In this document: positions 33,287-41,422 of the stretch, piece by piece
Position numbering within the stretch: the first letter of the stretch is position 1
Layout: each line of letters starts with the position of its first letter
Origin: Saccharopolyspora shandongensis
Lineage (GTDB): Bacteria > Actinomycetota > Actinomycetes > Mycobacteriales > Pseudonocardiaceae
Assembly (NCBI RefSeq): GCF_900106995.1
Contig: NZ_FNOK01000040.1
Coordinates: 1 to 64,000 of the forward strand
Direction: 5' to 3'
Length of the DNA stretch: 64,000 nt
The notes under the pieces: generated by a model
What the model was told of the DNA's origin: nothing
Databases searched by the model: none
Seen by the model: only the letters and a program-made list of their open reading frames with translations
Translations under genes and position numbers: made by a program

Positions 33287-34336
33287 TCACCCCCGTCCCA
33301 AGATGTCCCGTAATGCCTTCACCAGCAAAGCGTTCTGCGCCGGGTCGCGAACCGCGACCCGCAGGTGATCGGGGCCGAGCCCGGGGAACGTGTCGCCCCG
33401 GCGGACCGCGATTCCGTGCTGCCGCAGCGCTTCCCGCACTTCCGCCCCGCCGGCCACCTGCAGCAGCAGGAACGGGGCGCGGGCGGGCAGCGCGATCCGC
33501 AGCCCCGGGATGCCGTCGAGCTCGGCGACCAGCCCGGCGCGGTGCTCCTCGAACTCGGCCGCCGCCTGCCCGGATTCGGCCAGCGCCGCCGGCTCGCAGC
33601 AGGCGATCATCGCCTCCAGCACCAGCGCGTTGACCGGCCAATGTGGACGATAGCGGGACAGCCGCCGCAGCAGCTCCGGATCCCCCAGCGCGTATCCAGC
33701 GCGCAGCCCCGGCAGCCCCCACATCTTGGTCAGGCTGCGGAACACCAGCAGCCCGGGCTCCCGGCAGCCCGCGAGCGACTCCGGCTCGCCCGGCACGGTG
33801 TCGGCGAACGCCTCGTCGACGAGCACCACCCGGCCCGGCCGCAGAAGGCGCCGGATCTCCGCCGCCGGATGCAGCACCGACGTCGGGTTGGTCGGATTGC
33901 CCAGCACCACGAGATCCGCCTGCTCCGGCACCGCGGTGGCGTCCAGGCGGTAGCCGTCCGCCGGATCCAGCTGCACCCGCGCCACCTCGACACCCGCGGT
34001 GCGCAACGCCAGCTCGGGCTCGGTGAACGAGGGGTGCACCAGCGCGGCGAGGCGGGGGCGCAGCGACGGCAGGAGCGCGAAGCCCTCCGCGGCCCCGGCC
34101 AGCGGCAGGACCTCGTCGGCGGTGCGGCCGTGGCGGGCGGCGGCAGCCGACCGAGCGGCCAGGTCGTCGGCGGCCGACGGGTAGCGGCCGAGGCGGTCCA
34201 GCGCCGCCGCGAGGCGGTGGCGCAGCCACGCCGGGGGGCGGTCGAGGCGGACGTTCACCGCGAAGTCGAGCAGGCCGTGCTCGGCGTCGACGTCGCCGTG
34301 GTGGCGCAACGAATCCCGGTCGTCCCCGCTGTTCAT
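33287..34336 (-). CDS. cobC: Class-I PLP aminotransferase-like CobC (threonine-phosphate decarboxylase type)
   Basis: A 349-residue fold-type-I PLP enzyme related to histidinol-phosphate aminotransferase: LDFAVNVRLDRPPAWL, LPLAGAAEGFALLP, LVVLGNPTNPTSVLHP, DEAFADTVPGE, and the PLP lysine in FRSLTKMWGLPGLRAGYAL. CobC/CobD-type enzymes make the aminopropanol arm of cobalamin from threonine phosphate. Gene order matches Rv2231c. TAGACT lies 7 bases before the ATG, so the operon message is probably leaderless. Confidence 0.82.
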   Translation of the reverse strand: MNSGDDRDSLRHHGDVDAEHGLLDFAVNVRLDRPPAWLRHRLAAALDRLGRYPSAADDLAARSAAAARHGRTADEVLPLAGAAEGFALLPSLRPRLAALVHPSFTEPELALRTAGVEVARVQLDPADGYRLDATAVPEQADLVVLGNPTNPTSVLHPAAEIRRLLRPGRVVLVDEAFADTVPGEPESLAGCREPGLLVFRSLTKMWGLPGLRAGYALGDPELLRRLSRYRPHWPVNALVLEAMIACCEPAALAESGQAAAEFEEHRAGLVAELDGIPGLRIALPARAPFLLLQVAGGAEVREALRQHGIAVRRGDTFPGLGPDHLRVAVRDPAQNALLVKALRDILGRG

Positions 34337-34445
34337 TCCGGGCAGTCTAACCAGGGCTGAATCGGGGCCGTGCGCCCCGAAGGCAGCGGTGATCCGACCG
34401 TCCCCCCGGCGGGTGCGCCGCGCCGGGCGGAGCGAGTCCCACGAG

Positions 34446-34492
34446 GTGAACGGACCGTTCGTCCCGATAGGCGGAGCGAACGGTCCGTTCAC
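34446..34492. repeat. Long hairpin in the cobC/ptpA divergent region
   Basis: GTGAACGGACCGTTCG (34446-34461) and its exact complement CGAACGGTCCGTTCAC (34477-34492) enclose a 15-base loop. Each arm is itself nearly palindromic. It lies between two divergent leaderless promoters, so it is not a simple terminator. Confidence 0.75.
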
Positions 34493-34541
34493 TCCTCCGG
34501 TCCCCCCGGCCGGGCGCGAGCGGCCCGTACCCTCGGGAAAC

Positions 34542-35000
34542 GTGCACATCTCCTTCATCTGTACCGGCAACATCTGCCGTTCCCCGATGGCCGCCCTGGT
34601 GTTCCGCGAGCAGCTGCGGCGGGCCGGGCTGGACGGGCAGGTCGAGGTCACCAGTGCCGGGACCGGGCCGTGGCACGTCGGCGAGCCCGCCGATCCGCGC
34701 ACCGCGAAGGTGCTCGCCGACCACGGCTACCCCACCGAGCACGTCGCGGCCCAGGTCGACGACCACCACCTGGACGCCGACCTGCTCGTCGCGATGGACG
34801 CCGGACACCTGCGCGCGGTGCGCCGCCTCGTCGACGGCTCGACCGAGGTGCGGCTGCTGCGCTCCTTCGACCCGGACTCCGCCGACGGCGCCGAGGTCCC
34901 GGACCCGTACTACGGCGGGCCGAACGGGTTCGACGACGTGCTGGCGATGATCGAGGCCGCGACGCCGGGCCTGCTGGTCTGGGTCCGCGAACGGCTGTGA
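34542..35000 (+). CDS. ptpA: Low-molecular-weight protein tyrosine phosphatase
   Basis: A 152-residue protein with the CX5R P-loop ICTGNICRSPM at residues 6-16 (nucleophile Cys7, Arg13) and the acid loop PDPYYGG near the C-terminus. It removes phosphate from tyrosine (and arginine in some relatives). It sits in the same relative place as Rv2234 (ptpA). The GTG is fixed by TACCCT 8 bases upstream. Its stop overlaps the start of the kinase gene. Confidence 0.9.
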   Translation: MHISFICTGNICRSPMAALVFREQLRRAGLDGQVEVTSAGTGPWHVGEPADPRTAKVLADHGYPTEHVAAQVDDHHLDADLLVAMDAGHLRAVRRLVDGSTEVRLLRSFDPDSADGAEVPDPYYGGPNGFDDVLAMIEAATPGLLVWVRERL

Positions 35001-35875
35001 CGGCGATGCGCGACCAAGCCCGGGCGGCCGTAGCGGAGATCACCGGGCGGACGCCCGACAACGTGCGACAGCTCAGCGGCGGCGACACAGCGGCCGCGTT
35101 CGCGGTCCGCCTCGACGACGGCACGACGGTCTTCGCCAAGACCGCACCGATGCCCGGCGCCATAGCGGCCGAGGCGGCATCGCTGGCCTGGCTCGCCGAG
35201 CCCGACGCCATCGCCGTCCCCGAGGTGCATGGCCACGACGAGAAATGGCTGGTCACCGAGCACATCCCGGCGGCGGCGCCGAACGCGCTCGCCGCCGAGC
35301 GCCTCGGCCGCGAACTCGCCGCGCTGCACGCGGCCGGGGCGACCTCCTTCGGCGCAGCGCCGCCGGGCGGTCCGGCGGACGCGTGGATCGGGCTCGCCCG
35401 GATGCGCAACGAGCCGGGCGAGCAGTGGCCCGCCTTCTACTCCCGGCACCGGATCGAGCCGTACCTGCGCCGCGCCGTCGACGCGGGGACGGTCAGCGCC
35501 GAGGGCGGCGCGCTGATCTCGCTGGTGTGCGCGCAGATCGACGAACTCGCCGGGCCCGCCGAGCCGCCGGCCCGGCTGCACGGCGACCTGTGGAGCGGCA
35601 ACGTGCACTGGGGTGCGCAGCGGGCGTGGCTGATCGATCCGGCCGCGCACGGCGGGCACCGCGAGACCGACCTCGCCATGCTGCGCCTGTTCGGCTGCCC
35701 CCACCTGGACCGCGTCGTGGCGGCGTACCAGGAGGTCAGCCCGCTGGCCGAGGGCTGGGAGCAGCGGATCGGCCTGCACCAGCTGTTCCCGCTGCTGGTG
35801 CACGCGGTGCTCTTCGGCGGTGGCTACGCGGGCCAGGCCGTCGCCGCCGCCCGATCCGCCCTCCGCGCCAGGTAG
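34997..35875 (+). CDS. Fructosamine/ketosamine-3-kinase family protein
   Basis: A 292-residue small-molecule kinase: TPDNVRQLSGGDTAAAFAVR (nucleotide loop), VFAKTAP (Lys), LHGDLWSGNVHW (catalytic loop) and LIDPAAHGGHRETDLAMLRL (metal loop). FN3K-type enzymes phosphorylate ketosamines on glycated proteins and trigger repair. The GTG overlaps the ptpA stop (GTGA); an ATG at 35006 is an alternative. It is probably coupled to ptpA. Confidence 0.85.
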   Translation: MTAMRDQARAAVAEITGRTPDNVRQLSGGDTAAAFAVRLDDGTTVFAKTAPMPGAIAAEAASLAWLAEPDAIAVPEVHGHDEKWLVTEHIPAAAPNALAAERLGRELAALHAAGATSFGAAPPGGPADAWIGLARMRNEPGEQWPAFYSRHRIEPYLRRAVDAGTVSAEGGALISLVCAQIDELAGPAEPPARLHGDLWSGNVHWGAQRAWLIDPAAHGGHRETDLAMLRLFGCPHLDRVVAAYQEVSPLAEGWEQRIGLHQLFPLLVHAVLFGGGYAGQAVAAARSALRAR

Positions 35876-36070
35876 GCGGTCAGCGGTACCCGACGACGAG
35901 ACCGATCGCCGTCGTGCGCTTCCGCCGACGACTACGTCACACCGGCAGAACCCCCCGCCGGGCGGCGCCCGGTCGTGCGCGCGTCCCGGGCAAAACGGGC
36001 GCTGACCTGCCACGATCCGGCTCCCACAACCGAAAACCGCAGGTCAGATTACTTCGGCTACCGTGTAGGA

Positions 36071-37003
36071 GTGCGCCTGAAGTTCTTGCTACGACCCGGT
36101 TGGCTCGGCCTGATCGCACTGGTCGTGGTGTTCGCGTCGCTGTGCTTCACGCTCCTCGCGCCCTGGCAGTTCAGCCGCAGCGACGAAGCGCAGACGCGCA
36201 ACAACGCCATCGCCGAGTCGTTCCACGCGCCGCCGAAGCCGTTCGCGGAGGTGCTGCCCGCGGGGCAGGTGCCGGACCAGCGGACCGAGTGGACGCAGGT
36301 CGTGCTGCGCGGGCAGTACCTGCCGGAGGGCGAAACGCTGGCCTGGCAGCGCACCGTGCTCGGCGAGCCCGCGTTCGAGGTGCTGACCCCGTTCCGCCTC
36401 GACGACGGCACGACGGTGCTGGTCGACCGGGGCTTCATCCGCCCGGTCGACGGCACCCGGGCACCGGACTACGCGGCCGCGCCGACCGGCGACATCTCGG
36501 TCACCGCCCGCGTCCGGACCGACGAGCAGGACAGCAAGCAGCGCCCGCTGTTCGAGCACGACGGGCATCGCTGGGCCTACGCGGTGAACGCGGCGACCAT
36601 CTCGACCGGCACCGGCCTCGCCCTGCAGCCGGGCTACGTGGTGCTCAACGACGGCCAGCCGGGCGTGCTGGGCGCCATGCCGCTGCCGCGTCTGGAATCG
36701 GGACCGTACTTCTCCTACGCCCTGCAGTGGATCGCCTTCGGCATCATGGCGATCATCGCCATCGGCTACCTGATGTACTCGGAGCTGCGCCCCGACGCCC
36801 GCCCTGCCTGGCACAACGCCCCGGCCGACGAGAAGTCCGCCGACGGGCCGAAGCCCGTCGCGAAGAGCGGCCGCCGCCGGAAGATGTCGGTGGCCGAGGC
36901 GATCGCCGAGGAAGAGCGCCAGGAACGCGAGGAAGAGGCCCGCCGCAAGGCCGAAGCCGGGGCCCCGGCCGACGACGCGGCCCACCAGACCAACAACGCC
37001 TGA
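36071..37003 (+). CDS. SURF1 family cytochrome oxidase assembly protein
   Basis: A 310-residue protein with two membrane helices (residues about 9-30, LIALVVVFASLCFTLLAPW, and about 217-236, WIAFGIMAIIAIGYLMY) around a large extracytoplasmic domain (LRGQYLPEGETLAWQRTVLG, VLVDRGFIRPVDGT). SURF1 helps heme a insertion into the aa3 oxidase. A charged C-terminal tail (about 250-310) is an actinobacterial extension. TACCGT ends 6 bases before the GTG, supporting this start. Confidence 0.88.
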   Translation: MRLKFLLRPGWLGLIALVVVFASLCFTLLAPWQFSRSDEAQTRNNAIAESFHAPPKPFAEVLPAGQVPDQRTEWTQVVLRGQYLPEGETLAWQRTVLGEPAFEVLTPFRLDDGTTVLVDRGFIRPVDGTRAPDYAAAPTGDISVTARVRTDEQDSKQRPLFEHDGHRWAYAVNAATISTGTGLALQPGYVVLNDGQPGVLGAMPLPRLESGPYFSYALQWIAFGIMAIIAIGYLMYSELRPDARPAWHNAPADEKSADGPKPVAKSGRRRKMSVAEAIAEEERQEREEEARRKAEAGAPADDAAHQTNNA

Positions 37004-37310
37004 CGACGCCACGAGGTCCGCCCGATTTCGCCCGAAGTCGGGCGGACCTCGGCGCGCAAGACGAGTTCCGATCTCCCTGAGGTCCGCGGGCACGCGCGGG
37101 ACGTGGTCGCCCGGGGCTCAGGGCGGCGCTTTCGCGCGAAATCGCCATCGATGTCAGGCGGGCACGTACGCGGCGGGCGGAGCCGTTGTGAAACGGGCCC
37201 GGCCCGCGCCCATCGGGCTCGCGCGTTCCAATTTCCGCGGTTCAGGTGTCGTGAGCACGTTGGATCGCCACAGCGGCACAAACACTCACGGCGCCTGGGC
37301 AGGCGGAACG
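37004..37310. other. Hairpin-rich convergent gap between SURF1 and cobD
   Basis: This 307-base stretch holds the SURF1 terminator (37013-37050) and a GCGCTTTCGCGCGAAATCGC palindrome near 37125-37146 of the CGCGAAA class. No gene and no B12-box-like riboswitch was found. Confidence 0.5.
37013..37050. terminator. SURF1 terminator hairpin
   Basis: GAGGTCCGCCCGA (37013-37025) pairs perfectly with TCGGGCGGACCTC (37038-37050), loop 12 bases, starting 10 bases after the SURF1 stop codon. Confidence 0.75.
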
Positions 37311-38267
37311 TCAGCGGTTCCGGCGGTCCCGGCGGATTCCCCTGGTCAGGGCGAACGCCGCCGTCAGGACTCCCGTGACCGTGCCGATCACCCGCGAGAG
37401 CTCGACGCTGCGCGTCACGTCGCCCGCGTCCGCCGTCCGGCCCTCGCCCAGCACCGGGCGCTGCTCCACCACGTGGCCGTACACCGTGCGGCCGCCGAGC
37501 CGGATCTGGAGGGCACCGGCGAACGCCGCCTCCACCTGCCCCGCGTTCGGGCTCGGGTGCGCCGAGGCGTCCTGCCGCCAGGTCCGCCACGCGCCGCCCG
37601 CCGAGCCGCCGACCACCGGCGCGCACGCCGAGGTCAGCACGGCCGCGAGGCGGGACGGCACCAGGTTCAGCACGTCGTCCAGGCGCGCCGACGCCCAGCC
37701 GAAGTTGCGGTAGCGCGGCGAGCGGTGGCCGACCATGGCGTCGAGCGTGTTGGCCGCGCGGTAGCCGATCAGCCCCGGCACCCCGGCGATCGCTCCCCAC
37801 ACCAGCGGCGCCACCACCGCGTCCGAGGTGTTCTCGGCGACCGACTCGACCGTGGCCCTGGCCAGGCCCTGCCCGTCCAGCACCGCCGAGTCCCGCCCGC
37901 ACAGGTTGCGCAGCCGCACCCGGGCCGCGTCGATCTCCCCCGCGTCGAGCATCCGGGCCATCGCGGTGCCTTCGTCCGCCAGCGACGAGCCGCCGAGCAC
38001 CGCCCAGGTGGCCAGCCCGGTGACGGCGGCCTCCAGCACGGGGCTGCGCCGGGACAGCCGCTGCGCCAGGACCCCGACGCCGACCGTGCCGCCGACCAGC
38101 AGGCCGGTGTACGCGATGCCGGCCAGCCGCCGGTCCCGGTGCAGCGCCCGCTCGGCGGCCTGGGCGGCCTTGCCGAAGATCGCGACCGGATGCCCGCGCC
38201 TCGGGTCGCCGATCGCCGCGTCCGCGGCCACTCCGAGTAGCAGTCCGACCGCACGTCCCGCGCTCAC
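37311..38267 (-). CDS. cobD: Adenosylcobinamide-phosphate synthase (CobD/CbiB)
   Basis: A 318-residue membrane protein of the CbiB family: AADAAIGDPRRGHPVAIFGK, LRNLCGRDSAVLDG, SVAENTSDAVVAPLVW, GYRAANTLDAMVGHRS and SPNAGQVEAAFAGAL are all typical. It attaches aminopropanol (phosphate) to cobyric acid during cobalamin assembly, with CobC supplying the arm. The GTG at 38267 follows AGGAA; the longer upstream frame is not homologous. Position matches Rv2236c. Confidence 0.92.
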   Translation of the reverse strand: MSAGRAVGLLLGVAADAAIGDPRRGHPVAIFGKAAQAAERALHRDRRLAGIAYTGLLVGGTVGVGVLAQRLSRRSPVLEAAVTGLATWAVLGGSSLADEGTAMARMLDAGEIDAARVRLRNLCGRDSAVLDGQGLARATVESVAENTSDAVVAPLVWGAIAGVPGLIGYRAANTLDAMVGHRSPRYRNFGWASARLDDVLNLVPSRLAAVLTSACAPVVGGSAGGAWRTWRQDASAHPSPNAGQVEAAFAGALQIRLGGRTVYGHVVEQRPVLGEGRTADAGDVTRSVELSRVIGTVTGVLTAAFALTRGIRRDRRNR

Positions 38268-38352
38268 CGGTGCCGTTCCTCCAACTCGATCCGATGCCCA
38301 CCAACAAGCCCGGAAACCCGCGCCCGAACGGGCGTTCGCGCTGGTGATCGGC

Positions 38353-38394
38353 CGTGAGCGCGTCTGGTCGCCAGGACGGCCACAGGCGCTCACG
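38353..38394. repeat. Intergenic palindrome upstream of cobD and jetA
   Basis: CGTGAGCGC (38353-38361) and GCGCTCACG (38386-38394) enclose a 24-base loop with partial inner pairing (CTGG/CCAG). It resembles the GTGAGTG...CACTCAC hairpin at 62.2 kb and lies in the divergent cobD/jetA gap (38268-38555). Confidence 0.5.
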
Positions 38395-38541
38395 AGCCCC
38401 CGCGCACCGCGGGTTCCCGGCATTGCGAGTGGCCCGGTCACGGGCACCCCCGACCTCGCAAAGCTCCCCGGAACGCTACCGCTGGGGCTGGTGGGGCCAG
38501 TCACCGCATGCCAGGTGACCAGCCGTGTCGGCGGGACGGGA

Positions 38542-38547
38542 TATCGT
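38542..38547 (+). promoter_or_regulatory. jetA -10 box
   Basis: TATCGT ends 8 bases before the GTG chosen for jetA, indicating a leaderless jetABC message and supporting that start over the ATG at 38508. Confidence 0.45.
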
Positions 38548-38555
38548 GGCGGACC

Positions 38556-40208
38556 GTGACGGCCCCGGACCACGAAGCCGACGTGCTGCGCGCGGGCGTC
38601 GCGGGAACCACCGCGACGGACGCGCCGGCCACGCAGGCTCCCGAGCAGACCCGCGACGGCGGGCAGCGCCTGCAGCTCTTCGCCTATCTACAGGCGCCCG
38701 AGCATCGCACCTACCTGGCGATCATGCGGCTGTTCACCTCGACGCTGCTGGCCGACCTGTCCGCCGGCGAGGTGGGTGCGGCGCTGGCCGCCGCCGAGCG
38801 CGAGGGCCGGGTGGCCGCCGGCGAGTCCGATGTGGACACCGTGATCGACCGGCTCAAGCAGCTGGTCAAGTGGGGCAACCTGGTGGTGGGCCGCCGCGAG
38901 ACGATCGCGTCGAGCATCGCCGAGTTCCAGCACGGCAGCGTGCGCTACCAGGTCAGCAAGCTCGCGGTCCGCGTGCAGCGGGACGTCGACGCGCTGCTGC
39001 GGGTTCCCGAGGGCGCCCGCGAGGTGTCGCGCGAGCTGCTGCCCGCCATCGACCGCGGCCTGTCCGGGATCGGCGAGGCGCTGTCGGCGGCCCTGGCCGC
39101 CGAGAGCCGCGATCCGCGCGCGAAACCCGCGCGGCAGGCGCGCGAACGGCTCGCCGAGCAGGTCACCACGGTGTTCCTGCAGCACGCCGAGCTCGCCGCC
39201 ACGGTGCGCGACTTCTACGCCTACCTCGGCCAGGTCGTCACCCGCCACCAGCTGGCGCCGGACGAGATCTCCGGGTTCCGCAACCTGCTGGTCGAGTACA
39301 TCCAGATGGTCGTCGAGGACGTGCTGCGGCACACCGGGACGATCGCCGGTTCGCTGGCCGGGCTGGCCGGCGTCCGCGGCGAGCTGCTCCGGCTGCTGGG
39401 CCCGGCCGACCAGCTGGGCATCGACGTGGAGCGGGCGCGGGGTCGCACCGCCGCGGACTGGCAGGAGCTGACCGACTGGTTCGTCGACTCGCCGGGCCGC
39501 CCGAGCCAGGTCGCGGCGCTGCGCGAGGCCACCGCCCGCGCGATCGGCTCGCTGCTGGCCAGCGTCAAGCGCGCCACCTCCGGCGGCGGGCTGGTGCCGG
39601 GGCGGCGCGGCGAGCTGCTGAAGCTGGCGAAGTGGTTCGACGGCGCCGACGGAACCACCGCCCACCAGGTGTATTCGGCCGCGTTCGGCCTGCACTCGGC
39701 GCGGCACCTGCTGCCCGCGCCGGACTACGACAGCGACAACGACAAGGTGTCGTGGCGCGACGGCCCGGTGGTCGACGTGACGGTGAGCGTGCGCAGCCGC
39801 GGAGATCGCGGGGCGCGCGGCCGGACCTCGCGGGTGCTCGACGACCCGATGACCGAGGAAACCCTGCTGGCGCAGGCCCGGCAGGCCGACGAGCGGCGCT
39901 CCGCCGCGGTCGCCGAGCTCGCCGCGGCGAGCTCTCGGCTGGACGAACAGCGGCTGTCGGCCGACGCTCTCGGCGTGCTGTGCGAACTGCTGACGCTGGC
40001 GATGGCGCAGCGCGATGGCTCCGACGACGCGGGAACGGCGCTCGACCCGGTGCACCGGCTGCGCGTCACGGTCCGCCCCGAAGCGGGCCAGGAGACTCGG
40101 ATCTCCAGCGCCGCAGGCACTTTGACGCTCCGGGACACGGTGCTCGAAGTCGCCGGTGACGGCGCCATCCCGGACACCTCGGAGCCACTGCCCGGAGCCG
40201 CCCGATGA
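38556..40208 (+). CDS. jetA: Wadjet type III JetA (DUF2397 / TIGR02677)
   Basis: A 550-residue, mostly helical protein with conserved DUF2397 stretches: FAYLQAPEHRTYLAIMRLFT near the start, LKQLVKWGNLVV (winged helix), SSIAEFQHGSVRYQVSKLA and LLKLAKWFDGADG. JetA is the kleisin-like (MksF-type) subunit of a condensin-like complex that recognises and helps cut small circular DNA. It overlaps jetB by four bases. Confidence 0.9.
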   Translation: MTAPDHEADVLRAGVAGTTATDAPATQAPEQTRDGGQRLQLFAYLQAPEHRTYLAIMRLFTSTLLADLSAGEVGAALAAAEREGRVAAGESDVDTVIDRLKQLVKWGNLVVGRRETIASSIAEFQHGSVRYQVSKLAVRVQRDVDALLRVPEGAREVSRELLPAIDRGLSGIGEALSAALAAESRDPRAKPARQARERLAEQVTTVFLQHAELAATVRDFYAYLGQVVTRHQLAPDEISGFRNLLVEYIQMVVEDVLRHTGTIAGSLAGLAGVRGELLRLLGPADQLGIDVERARGRTAADWQELTDWFVDSPGRPSQVAALREATARAIGSLLASVKRATSGGGLVPGRRGELLKLAKWFDGADGTTAHQVYSAAFGLHSARHLLPAPDYDSDNDKVSWRDGPVVDVTVSVRSRGDRGARGRTSRVLDDPMTEETLLAQARQADERRSAAVAELAAASSRLDEQRLSADALGVLCELLTLAMAQRDGSDDAGTALDPVHRLRVTVRPEAGQETRISSAAGTLTLRDTVLEVAGDGAIPDTSEPLPGAAR

Positions 40209-41422
40209 TCGCGACCTTCGACGAACTCCCGGACATCGACGCGGCGAACGCGGTCCGCTGCGCGCGCGTGCTGCTGCGCCGCCCGCTGCTGCGCCCCGGT
40301 GGCCCGGACGGCGACCTGCTGCCGATGATCTACCGGCAGCGCGTCGTGCTCCAAGAGATCTTCTCGTCGTTGCTGGGTTACCGCCTGGTGGTGGAGCGCC
40401 GCTTCGCGCGGCTGTACAAGTCCGGGCCGGGCGTGGACGCCACCCGCGGCGAGGCGTCGCTGTCGCCGCGCGGCTACGCGTACCTGGCGCTGACGCTGGC
40501 GGCGCTGACCGGCATCGGCCGCCAGGTGCTGCTGTCGCGCCTGGTCAGCGATGTCCGCGCGGCCGCGGCCGAGGCCGAGATCCAGGTGGTCGACGACCCG
40601 GCGGACCGGCGCGCCCTCACCGCGGCGTTGCGGCACCTGGTGGCGCTCGGCGTGATCACCGAGACCGAGGGCTCGGTGGCCGCGGAGGCCACCGTCGAGG
40701 CGCTGATCACCATCGACACCGATCTGCTCGGCCAGCTCATCTCCGGGCCGCTCGCCGAGGCGGACAGTCCCGAGCAGCTGGTCGAGCTGGCCTCCGCCGC
40801 CGGGCCCCGGAACCTGGAGCACGCGGTGCGGCGCCGGCTGGTCGAGGACCCGGTCGTGCTCTACTCCGACCTGCCCGCCGAGCACTCCGCCTGGCTGCGC
40901 GAGCACGTGACCGGCGAATCCCGCCTGCTGGAGCGGTTCTTCGGCCTGGTCAGCGAGTGCCGCGCGGAGGGCGTGGTGGTCTGCGACCCGGAGGACTACC
41001 TCACCGACCTGGTCTTCCCCGGCCCCGGCACGGTCGCGCGCATCGCACTGCTGGCGCTGCCGGAGCTGCTGGGCCGCGCGGAGCCGGACGCCGCGGGCAA
41101 GCACCCGGTGACCTGGCAGGACTTCGTCGACGTCTGCCAGGACCTGGTCGACTCCTACCCGGCCGCCTGGTCCCGGCAGGCCACCGAGGACCGCCAGGCG
41201 CTGGTGCACTCGGTGGTCGCGCTGCTGCGCCGGCTCGGCCTGCTGCAGGAGCTCGACGGCCGATGGCTGCTCAGCCCGGCGGCGCACCGCTGGCTGCCGC
41301 AGCCGGACGCCACCCCGGCCCCGGGCCGGGAGCCGGAACCGGCGGCCCCGGAGCCACCGGGCTGGTCGCTGTTCGACGAGATGACAGTGTTCGACGAGAT
41401 GCAAGGGGACGGTCAACGGTGA
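40205..41422 (+). CDS. jetB: Wadjet type III JetB (DUF2398 / TIGR02678)
   Basis: A 405-residue protein: LLRRPLLRPGGPDGDLLPMI, YRLVVERRFARLYK, SPRGYAYLALTLAAL and VARIALLALPELLGR match DUF2398. JetB is the KITE (MksE-like) subunit, built of tandem winged helices, that binds JetA. The start is an ATGA overlap with jetA and the end a GTGA overlap with jetC, so the three are made together. Confidence 0.9.
   Translation: MIATFDELPDIDAANAVRCARVLLRRPLLRPGGPDGDLLPMIYRQRVVLQEIFSSLLGYRLVVERRFARLYKSGPGVDATRGEASLSPRGYAYLALTLAALTGIGRQVLLSRLVSDVRAAAAEAEIQVVDDPADRRALTAALRHLVALGVITETEGSVAAEATVEALITIDTDLLGQLISGPLAEADSPEQLVELASAAGPRNLEHAVRRRLVEDPVVLYSDLPAEHSAWLREHVTGESRLLERFFGLVSECRAEGVVVCDPEDYLTDLVFPGPGTVARIALLALPELLGRAEPDAAGKHPVTWQDFVDVCQDLVDSYPAAWSRQATEDRQALVHSVVALLRRLGLLQELDGRWLLSPAAHRWLPQPDATPAPGREPEPAAPEPPGWSLFDEMTVFDEMQGDGQR

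Noticed and set aside
37051..37310. Cobalamin riboswitch near cobD
   Set aside because: The gap is downstream of cobD, and no B12 box or expected junction was found there or in 38268-38555.
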